NCBI GenBank assembly: GCA_900766195.1 | Contig: CAAFUN010000126.1 | Location: forward strand, 1-40,113 | Reading direction: 5' to 3' | Length of the DNA: 40,113 bases | DNA from: an uncultured Bacteroides sp. | GTDB lineage: Bacteria; Bacteroidota; Bacteroidia; Bacteroidales; Bacteroidaceae | In this document: positions 16,350 to 25,895 of the stretch, one piece after another | Layout of the letters: every line of letters begins with the position of its first letter | Numbering within the stretch: position 1 is the first letter of the stretch | Translations under genes and position numbers: made by a program | Notes under the pieces: model-generated | Told to the model about the DNA's origin: nothing | The model's input: only the letters and a program-made list of their open reading frames with translations | Databases searched by the model: none

Positions 16350-17459
16350 TTACTTATACATTGCCGGAAGTTCTTTCGCAAAAATGATGTCCGCCTTATT
16401 CTTAAATCGGATAAAATCATCTGTAGCCGGATGTCCGGGATAAGGAACAAAAAAGTGGCAGGGAGTCTCATAGGCATTACGCCACAACAGTACATAGGCC
16501 GGTCTGTATTTTTCTACAGCCCGATACAACACTTCCGTAAACCAATTCATAGTGGCGATCTCATTCTCGCCGGTTTCGCTGAAGACGAATGCCTTGTGGT
16601 GAGGCTCGGCATAGTTTGACAAAAACCGCATGACATTTTCAACATCTGAAATGTACTTTATCGTAGTTTTCTCACCCCCGCGATGGTATAAATCCAAACC
16701 CAGAACATCAATGTATTTATCACCCGGATAGCGATCAAAATATTCTTGTTCGCCTTGTATCCAATCAGGAGAATACACATAGAGCAAATTATGAACCTTC
16801 TTCACATCGCGAAGATAGCTCACAGTAAACTGCCACAATTTAATGTAATCGTCCTTACTACAATGTGCTTTTCCCCACCAGAACCAATTACCTGTGTGTT
16901 CATGAAAGGGACGAAACAGTACAGGAATCATCGTGCCATCCGCAGCTCTCAAGCTCTTAAAGAAACCAGAAAGCGTATCAAGCCATTGCATAAACTTGTC
17001 ATGCTTGCTCCCCCCCGGAATAATTGATTTGACCACCTCATTCGATGCAACATCCCACGCACTCCCATCTGTATATGGATTACGCAAATGCCAACTCACT
17101 GTATTAATTCCGCCACGATAGAAATTCTCAATCATCAAATGCTTTATTTCTGAGAATAACACATTATCTATATTCGCCGAATCTCTCAATTCAATATGCC
17201 CTAAATCCCAACCGCATACAGCCGGATAGTCACCCGTTACTTTCTTAACATCAGACTGCCCTTTTTCATATTTCCATGCTATACCATAAGCCGTATCATC
17301 CTGATGCCCAAATAGTATATTTTTCCCTTGACTATTTTGAAGATTCTTATATAAAGCCATGGTCTCTTTTGTGGCATTTTTATCCACAGTATTCTGGGCA
17401 TAAACCATCACTACGAAACCTGACAAATAAAAAAAGATCGTTATTACTTTTCGAATCAT
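16350..17459 (-). CDS. Secreted GH26 beta-mannanase or mannobiohydrolase
   Basis: A 369-residue GH26 enzyme consisting of a signal peptide (cut after about VMVYA, residue 21) and a single catalytic domain. The acid/base is Glu187 in FRPFHEHTGNWFWWG and the nucleophile is Glu295 in FVFSETGE. The N-terminal GKNILFGHQDDTAYG and SWHLRNPY motifs are typical of the family. It lacks a lipobox, so it is probably periplasmic, releasing mannobiose from imported oligosaccharides. The start codon overlaps the stop of the metallophosphoesterase by 4 nt, implying coupled translation. It resembles B. fragilis ManA by context; whether it acts at chain ends or internally cannot be read from sequence. Confidence 0.92.
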   Translation of the reverse strand: MIRKVITIFFYLSGFVVMVYAQNTVDKNATKETMALYKNLQNSQGKNILFGHQDDTAYGIAWKYEKGQSDVKKVTGDYPAVCGWDLGHIELRDSANIDNVLFSEIKHLMIENFYRGGINTVSWHLRNPYTDGSAWDVASNEVVKSIIPGGSKHDKFMQWLDTLSGFFKSLRAADGTMIPVLFRPFHEHTGNWFWWGKAHCSKDDYIKLWQFTVSYLRDVKKVHNLLYVYSPDWIQGEQEYFDRYPGDKYIDVLGLDLYHRGGEKTTIKYISDVENVMRFLSNYAEPHHKAFVFSETGENEIATMNWFTEVLYRAVEKYRPAYVLLWRNAYETPCHFFVPYPGHPATDDFIRFKNKADIIFAKELPAMYK

Positions 17460-19006
17460 TGTTGCCTCTTTGTTTTAATTTCTAATATTTTGAAACCTGT
17501 ATATTGATTCCCATCTACATCAGTTGCCTCAACTTTCACTCTGTGATATCCCGTCTGCATGACTTCTGGAAGAATGCATTTCCATAAATGTTCTGTCTCC
17601 TGCATATCCGGCCTCCAATTATCATAATTGTATCTCGAATCATAAGTATTTTTATAAAATAAGTCATGCCCTTTATAATTCTCAGCCAACACAGCCGGTA
17701 AATCGTCTATCAATACCTTTACCACAGCATCCTTCGTAGCTGTAAAAATATTAATTGACAAGAAACTCTCATTCAAAGATCCCACATATAATTCTTCCAT
17801 AGAAGACGTGATTCTCATCTGAAAGTCAAGACGGTGGTCTGCCGGAATAAAGCTGTATTTATACTTATTCCCATCGAAATCTATTTTGTAATAACCGTTG
17901 GGGGAACCGTCAACAGCAGTAGAAACGGGTATTCCACGTTCATCAAGAGGACCTGTCCACCAACCTCCACAAGCAGCACCAATCGTAATATTTTGAAATG
18001 GATAAGATGAAGTCCAATTCGTTTTATTATTGAAAAAGTAATTTTCTATATAATGTAAATGACCAGATAAAGCCAACAAGTGTGGACGATCACCCAACAA
18101 TGTGAATAGCCTCTGAATCTCTTTTTTATAGCAATACTGTTCAAGGAATGGAATATGGCTCATAATGACAACCAGTTTAGTCTTGTCTATATGTTCCAAA
18201 TCCTTTTTCAACCATTGGAACTCTACCTCAGAAAAACCGCCAAAATAACGACCTCTCTTATTCTCTTTGCTATTCCACCCCTGATAAAGAATGTTATTCA
18301 ATACAACAAAATGCACTTTCCCTTCATTAAATGAATAATAATCAGGCCCAAAGGATGTTCTGAAAACATCCGCAGCTGAAAACGCAGAAGGAGCTTTCTC
18401 ATTCACATCATGGTTACCGAATACATGAAAAGCAGGATATGGCAAACATTCTACAATTCCTTTTTCTTTGCCATAAATAGAAAGATCATTATCAGCAATA
18501 TCTCCTAGAAAACAGGCAAAGCTGACTTTATAATTTAGCATTTCTTCCACAATATCCGTTTTAAAAGCTTCTATCGTTTTCTCAGCACGCATTTGCGGAT
18601 CCCCCACAAACAAAGCACTGAATCGTTCTTCAATATTTTGCTTTTTTAATCCAAAGTTATATTGATTATTTGAAACGTCAGTTCTCACATAATAAGCCGG
18701 AGTATTTTTCAGATAACATGAAAAAGCATAATCTTCTGGTTTTATGACATAAAGATAAGAACCTTTTCCCTCTTCAATCCGATATTGTCCATGCTCGTCT
18801 GTTACAACAATCTGTTCTTGATTTGAGACTAGTATGCCGGCAATTCCTTTTTCATTCTTATCCATTTTTCCATTCTTATTGCTATCATTAAAAGCATAGC
18901 CTGTAAAAACACGGCACTGAGCAAATGACACGAAACATAAAAGAGTAAAAAGGAATATATACCGTTTTACAGACAATCTACTAGCATAAGAAGTATATTC
19001 TTTCAT
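17456..19006 (-). CDS. Secreted calcineurin-like metallophosphoesterase
   Basis: A 516-residue exported phosphoesterase. A signal peptide (to about residue 31) is followed by an SdrD/SpaA-like N-terminal domain (about 32-120) with an acidic DSNKNGKMD loop that looks Ca-binding. The metallophosphoesterase core (about 130-345) has Asp136 in VGDPQM, Asp169 in LGDIAD, Asn198-His199 in GNHD, MSHIPF and SGHLHY. A C-terminal MetallophosC-type beta domain completes the protein. The usual DxH of motif I is DxQ here. The ATG at 19006 is preferred to an upstream ATG at 19033. The gene starts the enzyme part of the mannan operon and overlaps the GH26 gene by 4 nt. Its substrate is unknown. Confidence 0.88.
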   Translation of the reverse strand: MKEYTSYASRLSVKRYIFLFTLLCFVSFAQCRVFTGYAFNDSNKNGKMDKNEKGIAGILVSNQEQIVVTDEHGQYRIEEGKGSYLYVIKPEDYAFSCYLKNTPAYYVRTDVSNNQYNFGLKKQNIEERFSALFVGDPQMRAEKTIEAFKTDIVEEMLNYKVSFACFLGDIADNDLSIYGKEKGIVECLPYPAFHVFGNHDVNEKAPSAFSAADVFRTSFGPDYYSFNEGKVHFVVLNNILYQGWNSKENKRGRYFGGFSEVEFQWLKKDLEHIDKTKLVVIMSHIPFLEQYCYKKEIQRLFTLLGDRPHLLALSGHLHYIENYFFNNKTNWTSSYPFQNITIGAACGGWWTGPLDERGIPVSTAVDGSPNGYYKIDFDGNKYKYSFIPADHRLDFQMRITSSMEELYVGSLNESFLSINIFTATKDAVVKVLIDDLPAVLAENYKGHDLFYKNTYDSRYNYDNWRPDMQETEHLWKCILPEVMQTGYHRVKVEATDVDGNQYTGFKILEIKTKRQQ

Positions 19007-19067
19007 TTTATTCTTTTGAATTAAGAAACGCATTCCAACAGCATTCTAAAAAATCAACTTATAATTG

Positions 19068-19115
19068 AAGAAGGCATCTTCATGTTCAAGAACAAGTCCA
19101 TGAAGATACCTTCTT
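19068..19115 (-). terminator. Long hairpin between the SusCD/SGBP genes and the enzyme genes
   Basis: AAGAAGGCATCTTCATG pairs with CATGAAGATACCTTCTT over 17 bp with one G-U position, around a 14-nt loop. On the minus strand it lies 12 nt after the glycan-binding protein stop and is followed by a run of six T about 20 nt on. It is a good partial terminator, or an mRNA 3'-end stabiliser, that would raise susC/susD/SGBP transcript relative to the enzymes. Confidence 0.7.
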
Positions 19116-19127
19116 ATTTATAATAGT

Positions 19128-20825
19128 CTACTGCAATGATGTGTCAAGAGGCACACTTGTCAAAACTACATAGTCAAGATTCGTCTCATACTTTCCTTCT
19201 ACATTTCCAGTAGAAAAATCAACAGTCAAATCAAATGGACTTGCAAGGTTCAATTCGGGAACAGATCCCCAATTTTCAAGTCCCTTAGGATCTATCTTAT
19301 AAGATCTCCATTTCCACTGACCAGCAGTATTGGCAAACTTATAATCATCTTTGTATGGATTATCCCCTTTGAAGTGATATCCAAGCTTAGTACCACCGCT
19401 TTGCTCAAATATTAACTGGAAGTAACCGGAAGCACCATCACTCCCTGTATTTATCAAGAAATTAACATAGAATGTTTTATTTAAGCTGAATTTTGATCCA
19501 TCATTGCCATTCTTCCGAGTATTGCCCTTATTTCCCCATTTTCCTACATTGGAATCTTTTACCGTCAAATATCCTTTACCTTGAGCCACTTGCGTTATTC
19601 CAGATCCTTGATTTAGAGCGGCAGAACCATTATTAAAAGTAGGCATTACTTCAAAGTCAAAGACAGGTACAGCATTCACCGGACCATCCGTTATCATAAC
19701 TTGGTCAATATGCATCTCAAATGCATCTGAATTACCAACATTACCACCACGGAACCAAAGTGCTATCTTATCCACCTTCGATTTAATATTACTCCAGCCC
19801 ATAGTAGCCAGATTATACGAACGCCACTCCCAACCATTCGTTTTGAAACTATAGTCGTCGCCATATTCTCCAGACTCTTTAGTGAAATGCTTATCAGATT
19901 CCTTTCCGTCAATTGTAATAGCAGGATTCATATATCCACGTTTTCCGTTTGTGTTGACCAAGAATGTAATATATGGACTATTATAAGTCGACAAGTCGAA
20001 TCCTTTGCCACCATTTGATGCTTCCAAAGACTGATATGTCCCATTCCAACCATTTCCTTTAGGTGCAATAACGGAATAATAGTTGCCAAAGAACGGAGTA
20101 ATTCCACTCAAGTTCTTTCCGGCATTATAAGTAGCACCCGCCCCTGTTGGACTTCCCGGAACAATAGTAGGCTCTACACCATCGAAGTCAAACAGCATGA
20201 TACTAGCTTTAGGAATATACGTATCTTTTGGTTCAACAACCTCTATCATAGGAGAAATCAGAATCTGCCCTGTCTTAGATACGACTGTCAGTTTCCCACT
20301 CTTCGGTAATGTTAAATTAGCAGTTGAATAGGTTGCTGTAGTCTCAGAAGCAGAAGCTTTTGCCAATTGCACATTTTCAAACTTAACAGACTGAATCATA
20401 TCCATATTTTTGCCTTGTATATCTATCGTTAAGCCTTTTTCAATTTCAGAAGGCCATTGAGTAATAGCTATATCAAGATATTTAGGAGTAAACAATTCTT
20501 TAGAAGTAAAAACTCTCTTATACTTATTCGTGACAGAAATATTATCCTGCACAGCTGTACGAGAAACGGTTAAAACTAATGTTTCCTTATCCTGACTTAC
20601 AATCTTGCATGTAGCATTACCAATAAACACGGAAGTCACAATATCCAAATTTTCTCCATAAAGAGTAATATTCTTTCCTACATATTCAGCTTTAGGATTA
20701 AAATCCACAATCTCGGACACCGGCAGGTTTATATCATAATCCTTCGAGAATTCATCTTCACTACATGCATGAAGAAATGCAGAGAATACAATTCCATATA
20801 TTAGGTATATCAGATTATTTTTCAT
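19128..20825 (-). CDS. Surface glycan-binding lipoprotein of the mannan PUL
   Basis: A 565-residue lipoprotein with lipid-anchor Cys21 in FLHACSEDEF; the acidic SEDE after Cys fits surface export. Two IPT/TIG-like Ig domains follow (about 35-115 and 115-195; GKNITLYGENLDIVTSV, EKGLTIDIQGKNMDMIQSV). The C-terminal half (about 205-560) contains two related beta-rich repeats: YSFKTNGWEWRSYNLATMGW and YKFANTAGQWKWRSYKIDP are clearly similar. Aromatic residues in these repeats probably stack on sugar. It is in the third position after susC and susD (21 nt from susD), the usual place of a SusE/F or SGBP-B type protein. No catalytic motif is seen. Confidence 0.85.
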   Translation of the reverse strand: MKNNLIYLIYGIVFSAFLHACSEDEFSKDYDINLPVSEIVDFNPKAEYVGKNITLYGENLDIVTSVFIGNATCKIVSQDKETLVLTVSRTAVQDNISVTNKYKRVFTSKELFTPKYLDIAITQWPSEIEKGLTIDIQGKNMDMIQSVKFENVQLAKASASETTATYSTANLTLPKSGKLTVVSKTGQILISPMIEVVEPKDTYIPKASIMLFDFDGVEPTIVPGSPTGAGATYNAGKNLSGITPFFGNYYSVIAPKGNGWNGTYQSLEASNGGKGFDLSTYNSPYITFLVNTNGKRGYMNPAITIDGKESDKHFTKESGEYGDDYSFKTNGWEWRSYNLATMGWSNIKSKVDKIALWFRGGNVGNSDAFEMHIDQVMITDGPVNAVPVFDFEVMPTFNNGSAALNQGSGITQVAQGKGYLTVKDSNVGKWGNKGNTRKNGNDGSKFSLNKTFYVNFLINTGSDGASGYFQLIFEQSGGTKLGYHFKGDNPYKDDYKFANTAGQWKWRSYKIDPKGLENWGSVPELNLASPFDLTVDFSTGNVEGKYETNLDYVVLTSVPLDTSLQ

Positions 20826-20846
20826 TGTACAATCAAATTAAAAAGA

Positions 20847-22514
20847 TTAATTATAACTAGGATTTTGTTTTAATCCCCAATTCTGAACTTCTTCTAGTGG
20901 AATAGGTAAAACTGGAATATATTTGTTATCTCTTCCAATAAAAGCGTGCTCCTTTATTCTTTCAGCAATTCCTTCATGACGAACCTCTTCATTTTTCCCT
21001 GCTCCAATTCTGTCTTTATCTTTAGCTTTTGAGATAGCATCAACCAGTTTTCCAGTGCGTATAAGATCCCACATGCGATTCGATTCCATAGCCAATTCCA
21101 AACGGCGTTCATTTATAATAGCATCAAGTAAAGCAGTTCCCGAAGCTGTTATATTGGGAATATTCGGAGTAGACGTAGGCATAATATATCCTTCCGGATT
21201 ACCATCTACATAACCTTTACAATAAGAACTCTTTCTAGCTCTCTCCCGTATCATATTCAAATATTGACGAGCTTCATTTTCATTATTCAAGTAATAGGCA
21301 GCCTCAGCATGTATCAATAAAACATCTGCATAACGCATGATCAGAATATTCTTATTGGCTGCTTTATCAAGAGAAGGTTTAAATGGTAAAGTCGCTTTTC
21401 TATTCAAATAGTTACTTCCTTGTTCTTCGCTCTCAAACTTCATTTGAACACCATACAGTATTTCACCATTAAATCCAATGCCATAGACTGTACATGAAAG
21501 ACGTGGGTCTGTAGGATTAAAGGCATCTACCAAATTTTGTGTAGGATTATGAAATCCCCATCCTACATTTGCATTCTTATTAGCAACACGATTACCTTGA
21601 AATAGCGGATATGCATTTCCAACTGACGTTGGCGGATCGGAAGCCGTACCTTCAGCTGCTTGTACTTCAAATATGGATTCAGATGTATTCCTATTCTCGT
21701 ACTCAAATAAAAGAGCATAATTGTTAACTAAACTATATTCGCCAGAATTAATGATAGCCCCCGTCAGATCATAAACTTCTTGCCACGTATGTGTGCTTTC
21801 AGCATCAATTCCGATTTGGTATATCAAGGACTTGGCAAGGAATGCCCTTGCTGCTCCTCTAGTAGCTCTGCCCATATCAATTGAAGTATACTCACTTCTT
21901 TCAGGAAGCAATTCTATAGCTTTATTTAAATCTGCATTGATGAACTCAAAAGTATCATGTATAGAAGCACGAGGCATTTTGCCAAATTCAGATGGTTTTA
22001 ACGGAGCGGTAAATAAAGGTACTCCACCAAAATGATGTAACAAATAAATATAATGATAAGCTCTCAGAAAATAGCTCTCTCCAAGTAAACGCTTCTTTAA
22101 GCTTTCACTAATAGTTGCATCCGGTAAATTCTTAATTGCGTAATTGCAACGAGATACTCCCCAAAAACCGTGAATCCAAAATGCATTAGCCACAGAATTA
22201 CCTGTTGTAGCACTGAAATCTTCAATCAAAGCCAATTCGGGAAAATCCGATAACTTGCTTCCTTTAACAGCATCATCCGTAACGATACTTCCAAAAAAGA
22301 AATCATAATGGTGGGCCATCCAGATATCATCTGGTCCTCTTCCCTCTGTTTGAGAAAGGATATCATAAATGCCATTAATGACTTTTATAGCATTTGTTTC
22401 TGTATTCATATAGTTTCCACTATTTTCCTGACCCTGCGGTTTTAGATCAAGAAAATCATTACAAGAAACCAATATCAAGGATAATATTGACGTTAATAAA
22501 ATATATTTCTTCAT
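20847..22514 (-). CDS. SusD-like surface glycan-binding lipoprotein
   Basis: A 555-residue SusD/RagB family protein with lipid-anchor Cys18 in LILVSCNDFLDLKPQGQ. TPR-like helices are visible (LGESYFLRAYHYIYLLHHFGGVPL; RATRGAARAFLAKSLIYQIG). The C-terminal part has the family block ADVLLIHAEAAYYLNNENEA, INERRLELAMESNRMWDLIRTG and the terminal PIPLEEVQNWGLKQNPSY. It forms the lid of the SusC channel in the outer membrane and delivers manno-oligosaccharides. The stop-to-start gap from susC is 9 nt. The length and motifs are normal. Confidence 0.95.
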   Translation of the reverse strand: MKKYILLTSILSLILVSCNDFLDLKPQGQENSGNYMNTETNAIKVINGIYDILSQTEGRGPDDIWMAHHYDFFFGSIVTDDAVKGSKLSDFPELALIEDFSATTGNSVANAFWIHGFWGVSRCNYAIKNLPDATISESLKKRLLGESYFLRAYHYIYLLHHFGGVPLFTAPLKPSEFGKMPRASIHDTFEFINADLNKAIELLPERSEYTSIDMGRATRGAARAFLAKSLIYQIGIDAESTHTWQEVYDLTGAIINSGEYSLVNNYALLFEYENRNTSESIFEVQAAEGTASDPPTSVGNAYPLFQGNRVANKNANVGWGFHNPTQNLVDAFNPTDPRLSCTVYGIGFNGEILYGVQMKFESEEQGSNYLNRKATLPFKPSLDKAANKNILIMRYADVLLIHAEAAYYLNNENEARQYLNMIRERARKSSYCKGYVDGNPEGYIMPTSTPNIPNITASGTALLDAIINERRLELAMESNRMWDLIRTGKLVDAISKAKDKDRIGAGKNEEVRHEGIAERIKEHAFIGRDNKYIPVLPIPLEEVQNWGLKQNPSYN

Positions 22515-22523
22515 AATGTCAGA

Positions 22524-25500
22524 TTAAAAATTAAGATTAATACCTACTGTAAATACTCTAGGAGTAGGATAGCTAGCCATATCGACTCCCGCATTTAAAG
22601 GATTCCCCCACAAGTCTCCCATCTCTGGATTAAAACCGGAATAATGAGTTGATGTAAATAGGTTATCAACAGATACATAAATACGTGCTTTATTCAAAAG
22701 GACTTTCTGAGACAACTTAACGGGTAAAGTATATCCCAACTGTAGTGTTTTCAATCTAAAATAAGAACCATCTTCTACATATCTATTAGAAAAACGATCA
22801 TTTTGGTTCTTATCCGACTGATTTACACGTGGCAGATCCGAGTTCGGATTATCCTGGGTCCATCGATTCATCATCTTCTTTGAGTTGCTCCACTCACGCA
22901 TACTTGTACTATAAAGTACAGAATACATATAATTTGCAATTTCATTACCTTGTGAACCTTGAACAAATGCATTCAAATCAAATCCTTTGTAAGCGAGAGA
23001 AAGGTTGAAGCCATAAGTATAATCAGGATTTGCACTACCCAAATAAATACGATCATTATCATCAATTACGCCATCATTGTTCTGATCTACAAAAATTACA
23101 TCCCCTAGAGCAGCATCAGGCTGTATAGCTTTTCCGTCTTTTACATGTTTATCAAGTTGCTCTTGAGTTTTAAATATACCTGCTGACTGTAATCCATAAA
23201 ACGATGCTATGGTATGCCCGACTTCGGTTTTAGTATAGGTGCCATAAAGTGGTTCTCCTCCTCCCAAAGAAGTAACTTTATTCTTAATGAAAGAAATATT
23301 AAATCCTAGATTGTAAGAGAAGTCCTTACCTATTTTATTTGCATAATTCAATGCAAATTCCAAACCGGTATTTCTAACAGAACCTGCATTTGTCTTAGGA
23401 CGCCACATACCGGCATAAATAGGTATAGGAGTATCCAAAATCATATCTTTTGTATTTCGTACGAAATAGTCAATATTACCTGAAAGGGCACCATTAAACA
23501 ATGCATAATCTAATCCTACATTATATTGTTCAGATGTTTCCCATGAGAGCTCTTCGTTGGCTAATTTTTTTTGTATAGCTCCATCCACTTGCGAATTGCC
23601 AAAGACTGCCGTATAGCCATTTGTCATAAGAGCTAGGTAGTCAAAATCACCCGCACTTGCCTGATTACCTACATGTCCCCAGCCTGCACGAAGTTTTAAT
23701 TGAGACAGTACCGAATGCTCTTTTAGGTTTTCCATAAAGGACTCTTCCATAACATTCCATCCCGCAGAGAATGAAGGGAAATATCCCCATTTCTTCTTAA
23801 ATTTAGATGAACCATCAGCACGGAAGGTACCAGTAAAAAGATAACGCGCATCGTAACTATAATTAAATCTAAAAAAACCAGATAATAAAGCATTATGACT
23901 GGCTCCCCCCGATACTTCCAGATTTTCTTTATTAGAAGACATTCCTAAATATCTTAAATCTGCATCTTCAGGTACGTCATATACCTTAGCATACATATTG
24001 CTCCAATTAGATTTTTGAGCTTCAACCCCCAAAGTAGCATTTATATTATGTTTCCCTAAAGTATTAACATAACTGAAATATTCATTAGTATTCCAGTAAT
24101 AATTGTCTGTCCTACTTTCTGTCAAACTGCTTTTATCCCTTTGCTGATCAGCGGTAATATAGTATTTAGGGTAATAGTTTTTAGACTTTGAGAAAGCAAA
24201 TTGCTTACCAAATTGAGCTCTGAATGATAAGCCTTTTATTCCAATATTATCTATCTGTAAATATGCATTCGCAATGAACCTATTCTCTGAATTTTCTCTG
24301 AATTTATTCTCGTAAACAGATTGGGCAGGATTTCGTCCATAAGAAAAATATATTTCTCCAAATTGATTTGTATAAGAATCCCATGCGGCCGAAACGGGAT
24401 CTGCTTTTAATGCAGAAGTAATCGAACCAGAATAAAAATCACCGTCATTACCGGATTTTGTATAAGTTGTATATGAAGCATTAATACCTACACTCACATT
24501 CTTGAATAATTTATACTCATTATTAATATGAAACATAAACTTATCTAAGGATGTGTTTTTTATAATACCCTTTTCATAAGAGTAAGTTCCTCCAATGTCA
24601 TATTTACTTTTATCTGACCCACCTGATACATTTACATTATAATTTTGAGTATTACCAGTCCGCATAATTTCATCTTGCCAATTGGTACCTCTACTATTAT
24701 TATCAATAGCATAATTCAGAATAGACGACATGGCTTCAGATGGTACAATATTAGCATTCTTAAAAGATTCTAACTTAAGAATTGCAAATTCCGAAGCGTT
24801 GAGCATATCCAACTTTTTTGTCGCATTGGTTATCCCGCCGAACACATTAACACTAACCTGGGTCTTATTATTATAAGATCCTCCCTTTGTTTTCACTAAA
24901 ATCACACCATTAGCACCTCGAGAGCCATAAATAGCAACAGCAGAAGCATCTTTCAATATTTCCATTGATTCAATATCATGGGGAGCAATGCTACTAATAT
25001 CACTCATCGGAAATCCATCAACAACGTAAAGCGGGTCGGAATTATTCACACTACCAGTTCCACGAATTCTAATTTTAGTTCCTGCACCCGGCTCTCCTGA
25101 ATTATTGATAACACTCACACCCGGTGCTCTTCCCTGAATAGACTGAGTCACATCAACAGCTGACAATTGAGTCAATTGATCAGACTTTAATGATGAAACA
25201 GCACCTGTCAAATCGCTTTTCTTCATTGTACCATAGCCTACTACAACCACTTCATCAAGAGTTTGCTCATCTTGCTTCAAAGTTAAATTTAATATAGACT
25301 GGTTAGTTATCTTAATGCGCTGTGTTATATAACCAATAAAAGTCACTTCAATCGTACTTCCTGGCTTGACGTTCAGTGCAAATTTTCCTTCTATATCCGT
25401 TATACAACCGTTACTCGTTCCTTGTTCCACAACGTTGGCACCAATTATGGGCTCTCCCGTTTCATCCACAATAGTACCTGTAATTTTTTTCATTTGTTGC

Positions 25501-25610
25501 ACGACTTCAGACGCATGTAATGAAGTTGCAAACATTTGCAAAGGATAATTTAGACTTATAAAAGTCAATATCCATGCAAAGAATAATGTTCTTTTAAAAA
25601 TTAATTGCAT
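22524..25610 (-). CDS. SusC-like TonB-dependent outer-membrane transporter
   Basis: A 1028-residue SusC/RagA transporter. The signal region (to about residue 34) precedes a carboxypeptidase-regulatory-like domain (about 41-115; GTIVDETGEPIIGANV). The TonB-box-like DEVVVVGYG and plug domain (about 118-235; VRIRG-like TKIRIRGTGSVNNSDPLYVVDGFP, SMEILKDASAVAIYGSRGANGVILVKTK) follow, and then the 22-strand barrel ending in aromatic NLNF. It imports oligosaccharides with the SusD lid. It is the first gene of the PUL transcript, with a matching promoter upstream. No extra N-terminal sigma-factor-interacting (STN) domain is seen, in agreement with control by the AraC-type regulator. Confidence 0.96.
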   Translation of the reverse strand: MQLIFKRTLFFAWILTFISLNYPLQMFATSLHASEVVQQMKKITGTIVDETGEPIIGANVVEQGTSNGCITDIEGKFALNVKPGSTIEVTFIGYITQRIKITNQSILNLTLKQDEQTLDEVVVVGYGTMKKSDLTGAVSSLKSDQLTQLSAVDVTQSIQGRAPGVSVINNSGEPGAGTKIRIRGTGSVNNSDPLYVVDGFPMSDISSIAPHDIESMEILKDASAVAIYGSRGANGVILVKTKGGSYNNKTQVSVNVFGGITNATKKLDMLNASEFAILKLESFKNANIVPSEAMSSILNYAIDNNSRGTNWQDEIMRTGNTQNYNVNVSGGSDKSKYDIGGTYSYEKGIIKNTSLDKFMFHINNEYKLFKNVSVGINASYTTYTKSGNDGDFYSGSITSALKADPVSAAWDSYTNQFGEIYFSYGRNPAQSVYENKFRENSENRFIANAYLQIDNIGIKGLSFRAQFGKQFAFSKSKNYYPKYYITADQQRDKSSLTESRTDNYYWNTNEYFSYVNTLGKHNINATLGVEAQKSNWSNMYAKVYDVPEDADLRYLGMSSNKENLEVSGGASHNALLSGFFRFNYSYDARYLFTGTFRADGSSKFKKKWGYFPSFSAGWNVMEESFMENLKEHSVLSQLKLRAGWGHVGNQASAGDFDYLALMTNGYTAVFGNSQVDGAIQKKLANEELSWETSEQYNVGLDYALFNGALSGNIDYFVRNTKDMILDTPIPIYAGMWRPKTNAGSVRNTGLEFALNYANKIGKDFSYNLGFNISFIKNKVTSLGGGEPLYGTYTKTEVGHTIASFYGLQSAGIFKTQEQLDKHVKDGKAIQPDAALGDVIFVDQNNDGVIDDNDRIYLGSANPDYTYGFNLSLAYKGFDLNAFVQGSQGNEIANYMYSVLYSTSMREWSNSKKMMNRWTQDNPNSDLPRVNQSDKNQNDRFSNRYVEDGSYFRLKTLQLGYTLPVKLSQKVLLNKARIYVSVDNLFTSTHYSGFNPEMGDLWGNPLNAGVDMASYPTPRVFTVGINLNF

Positions 25611-25669
25611 ACTTGTATTTCTCTTAGATTATCAATGTTTAACAAATTTCACAATTATAAAAGTCTTAT

Positions 25670-25700
25670 CAAAGTAATTTTTGGCACACCATTAGACAAA
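25670..25700 (-). promoter_or_regulatory. Bacteroides-type promoter of the mannan PUL (susC)
   Basis: On the minus strand a TTTG (-33, 25697-25700) is followed after 19 nt by TTACTTTG (-7, 25670-25677), one mismatch from TAnnTTTG. The spacing is the Bacteroides optimum. Predicted transcription would start near 25663, leaving a leader of about 50 nt before the susC ATG. Confidence 0.6.
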
Positions 25701-25895
25701 GCAATTAGTGCACTTGTGTTTTCATACGACTTGTTTTCCATAGGCTTTATTTATTATTAAATGGTTTATGTCCTTTTACTGAATGATACACATCTCACTG
25801 TACAAAAATAGATATTACATTCTCCATTTATATACACTATATTATCCTATGTTGATATTCACATAAATGATTAATAGACTATTACTAAGTGAACG

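Noticed and set aside
16328..16495. N-terminal extension of the GH43-like gene
   Set aside because: It would overlap the end of the GH26 gene by about 145 bp and bury the signal peptide inside the protein.
25681..25700. Second TTTTTGGCACAC sequence, resembling the kdp -24 box
   Set aside because: It lies on the plus strand and points away from susC toward the 3' side of the regulator, and there is no -12 TTGC at the right distance. The match is probably chance overlap with the susC promoter.
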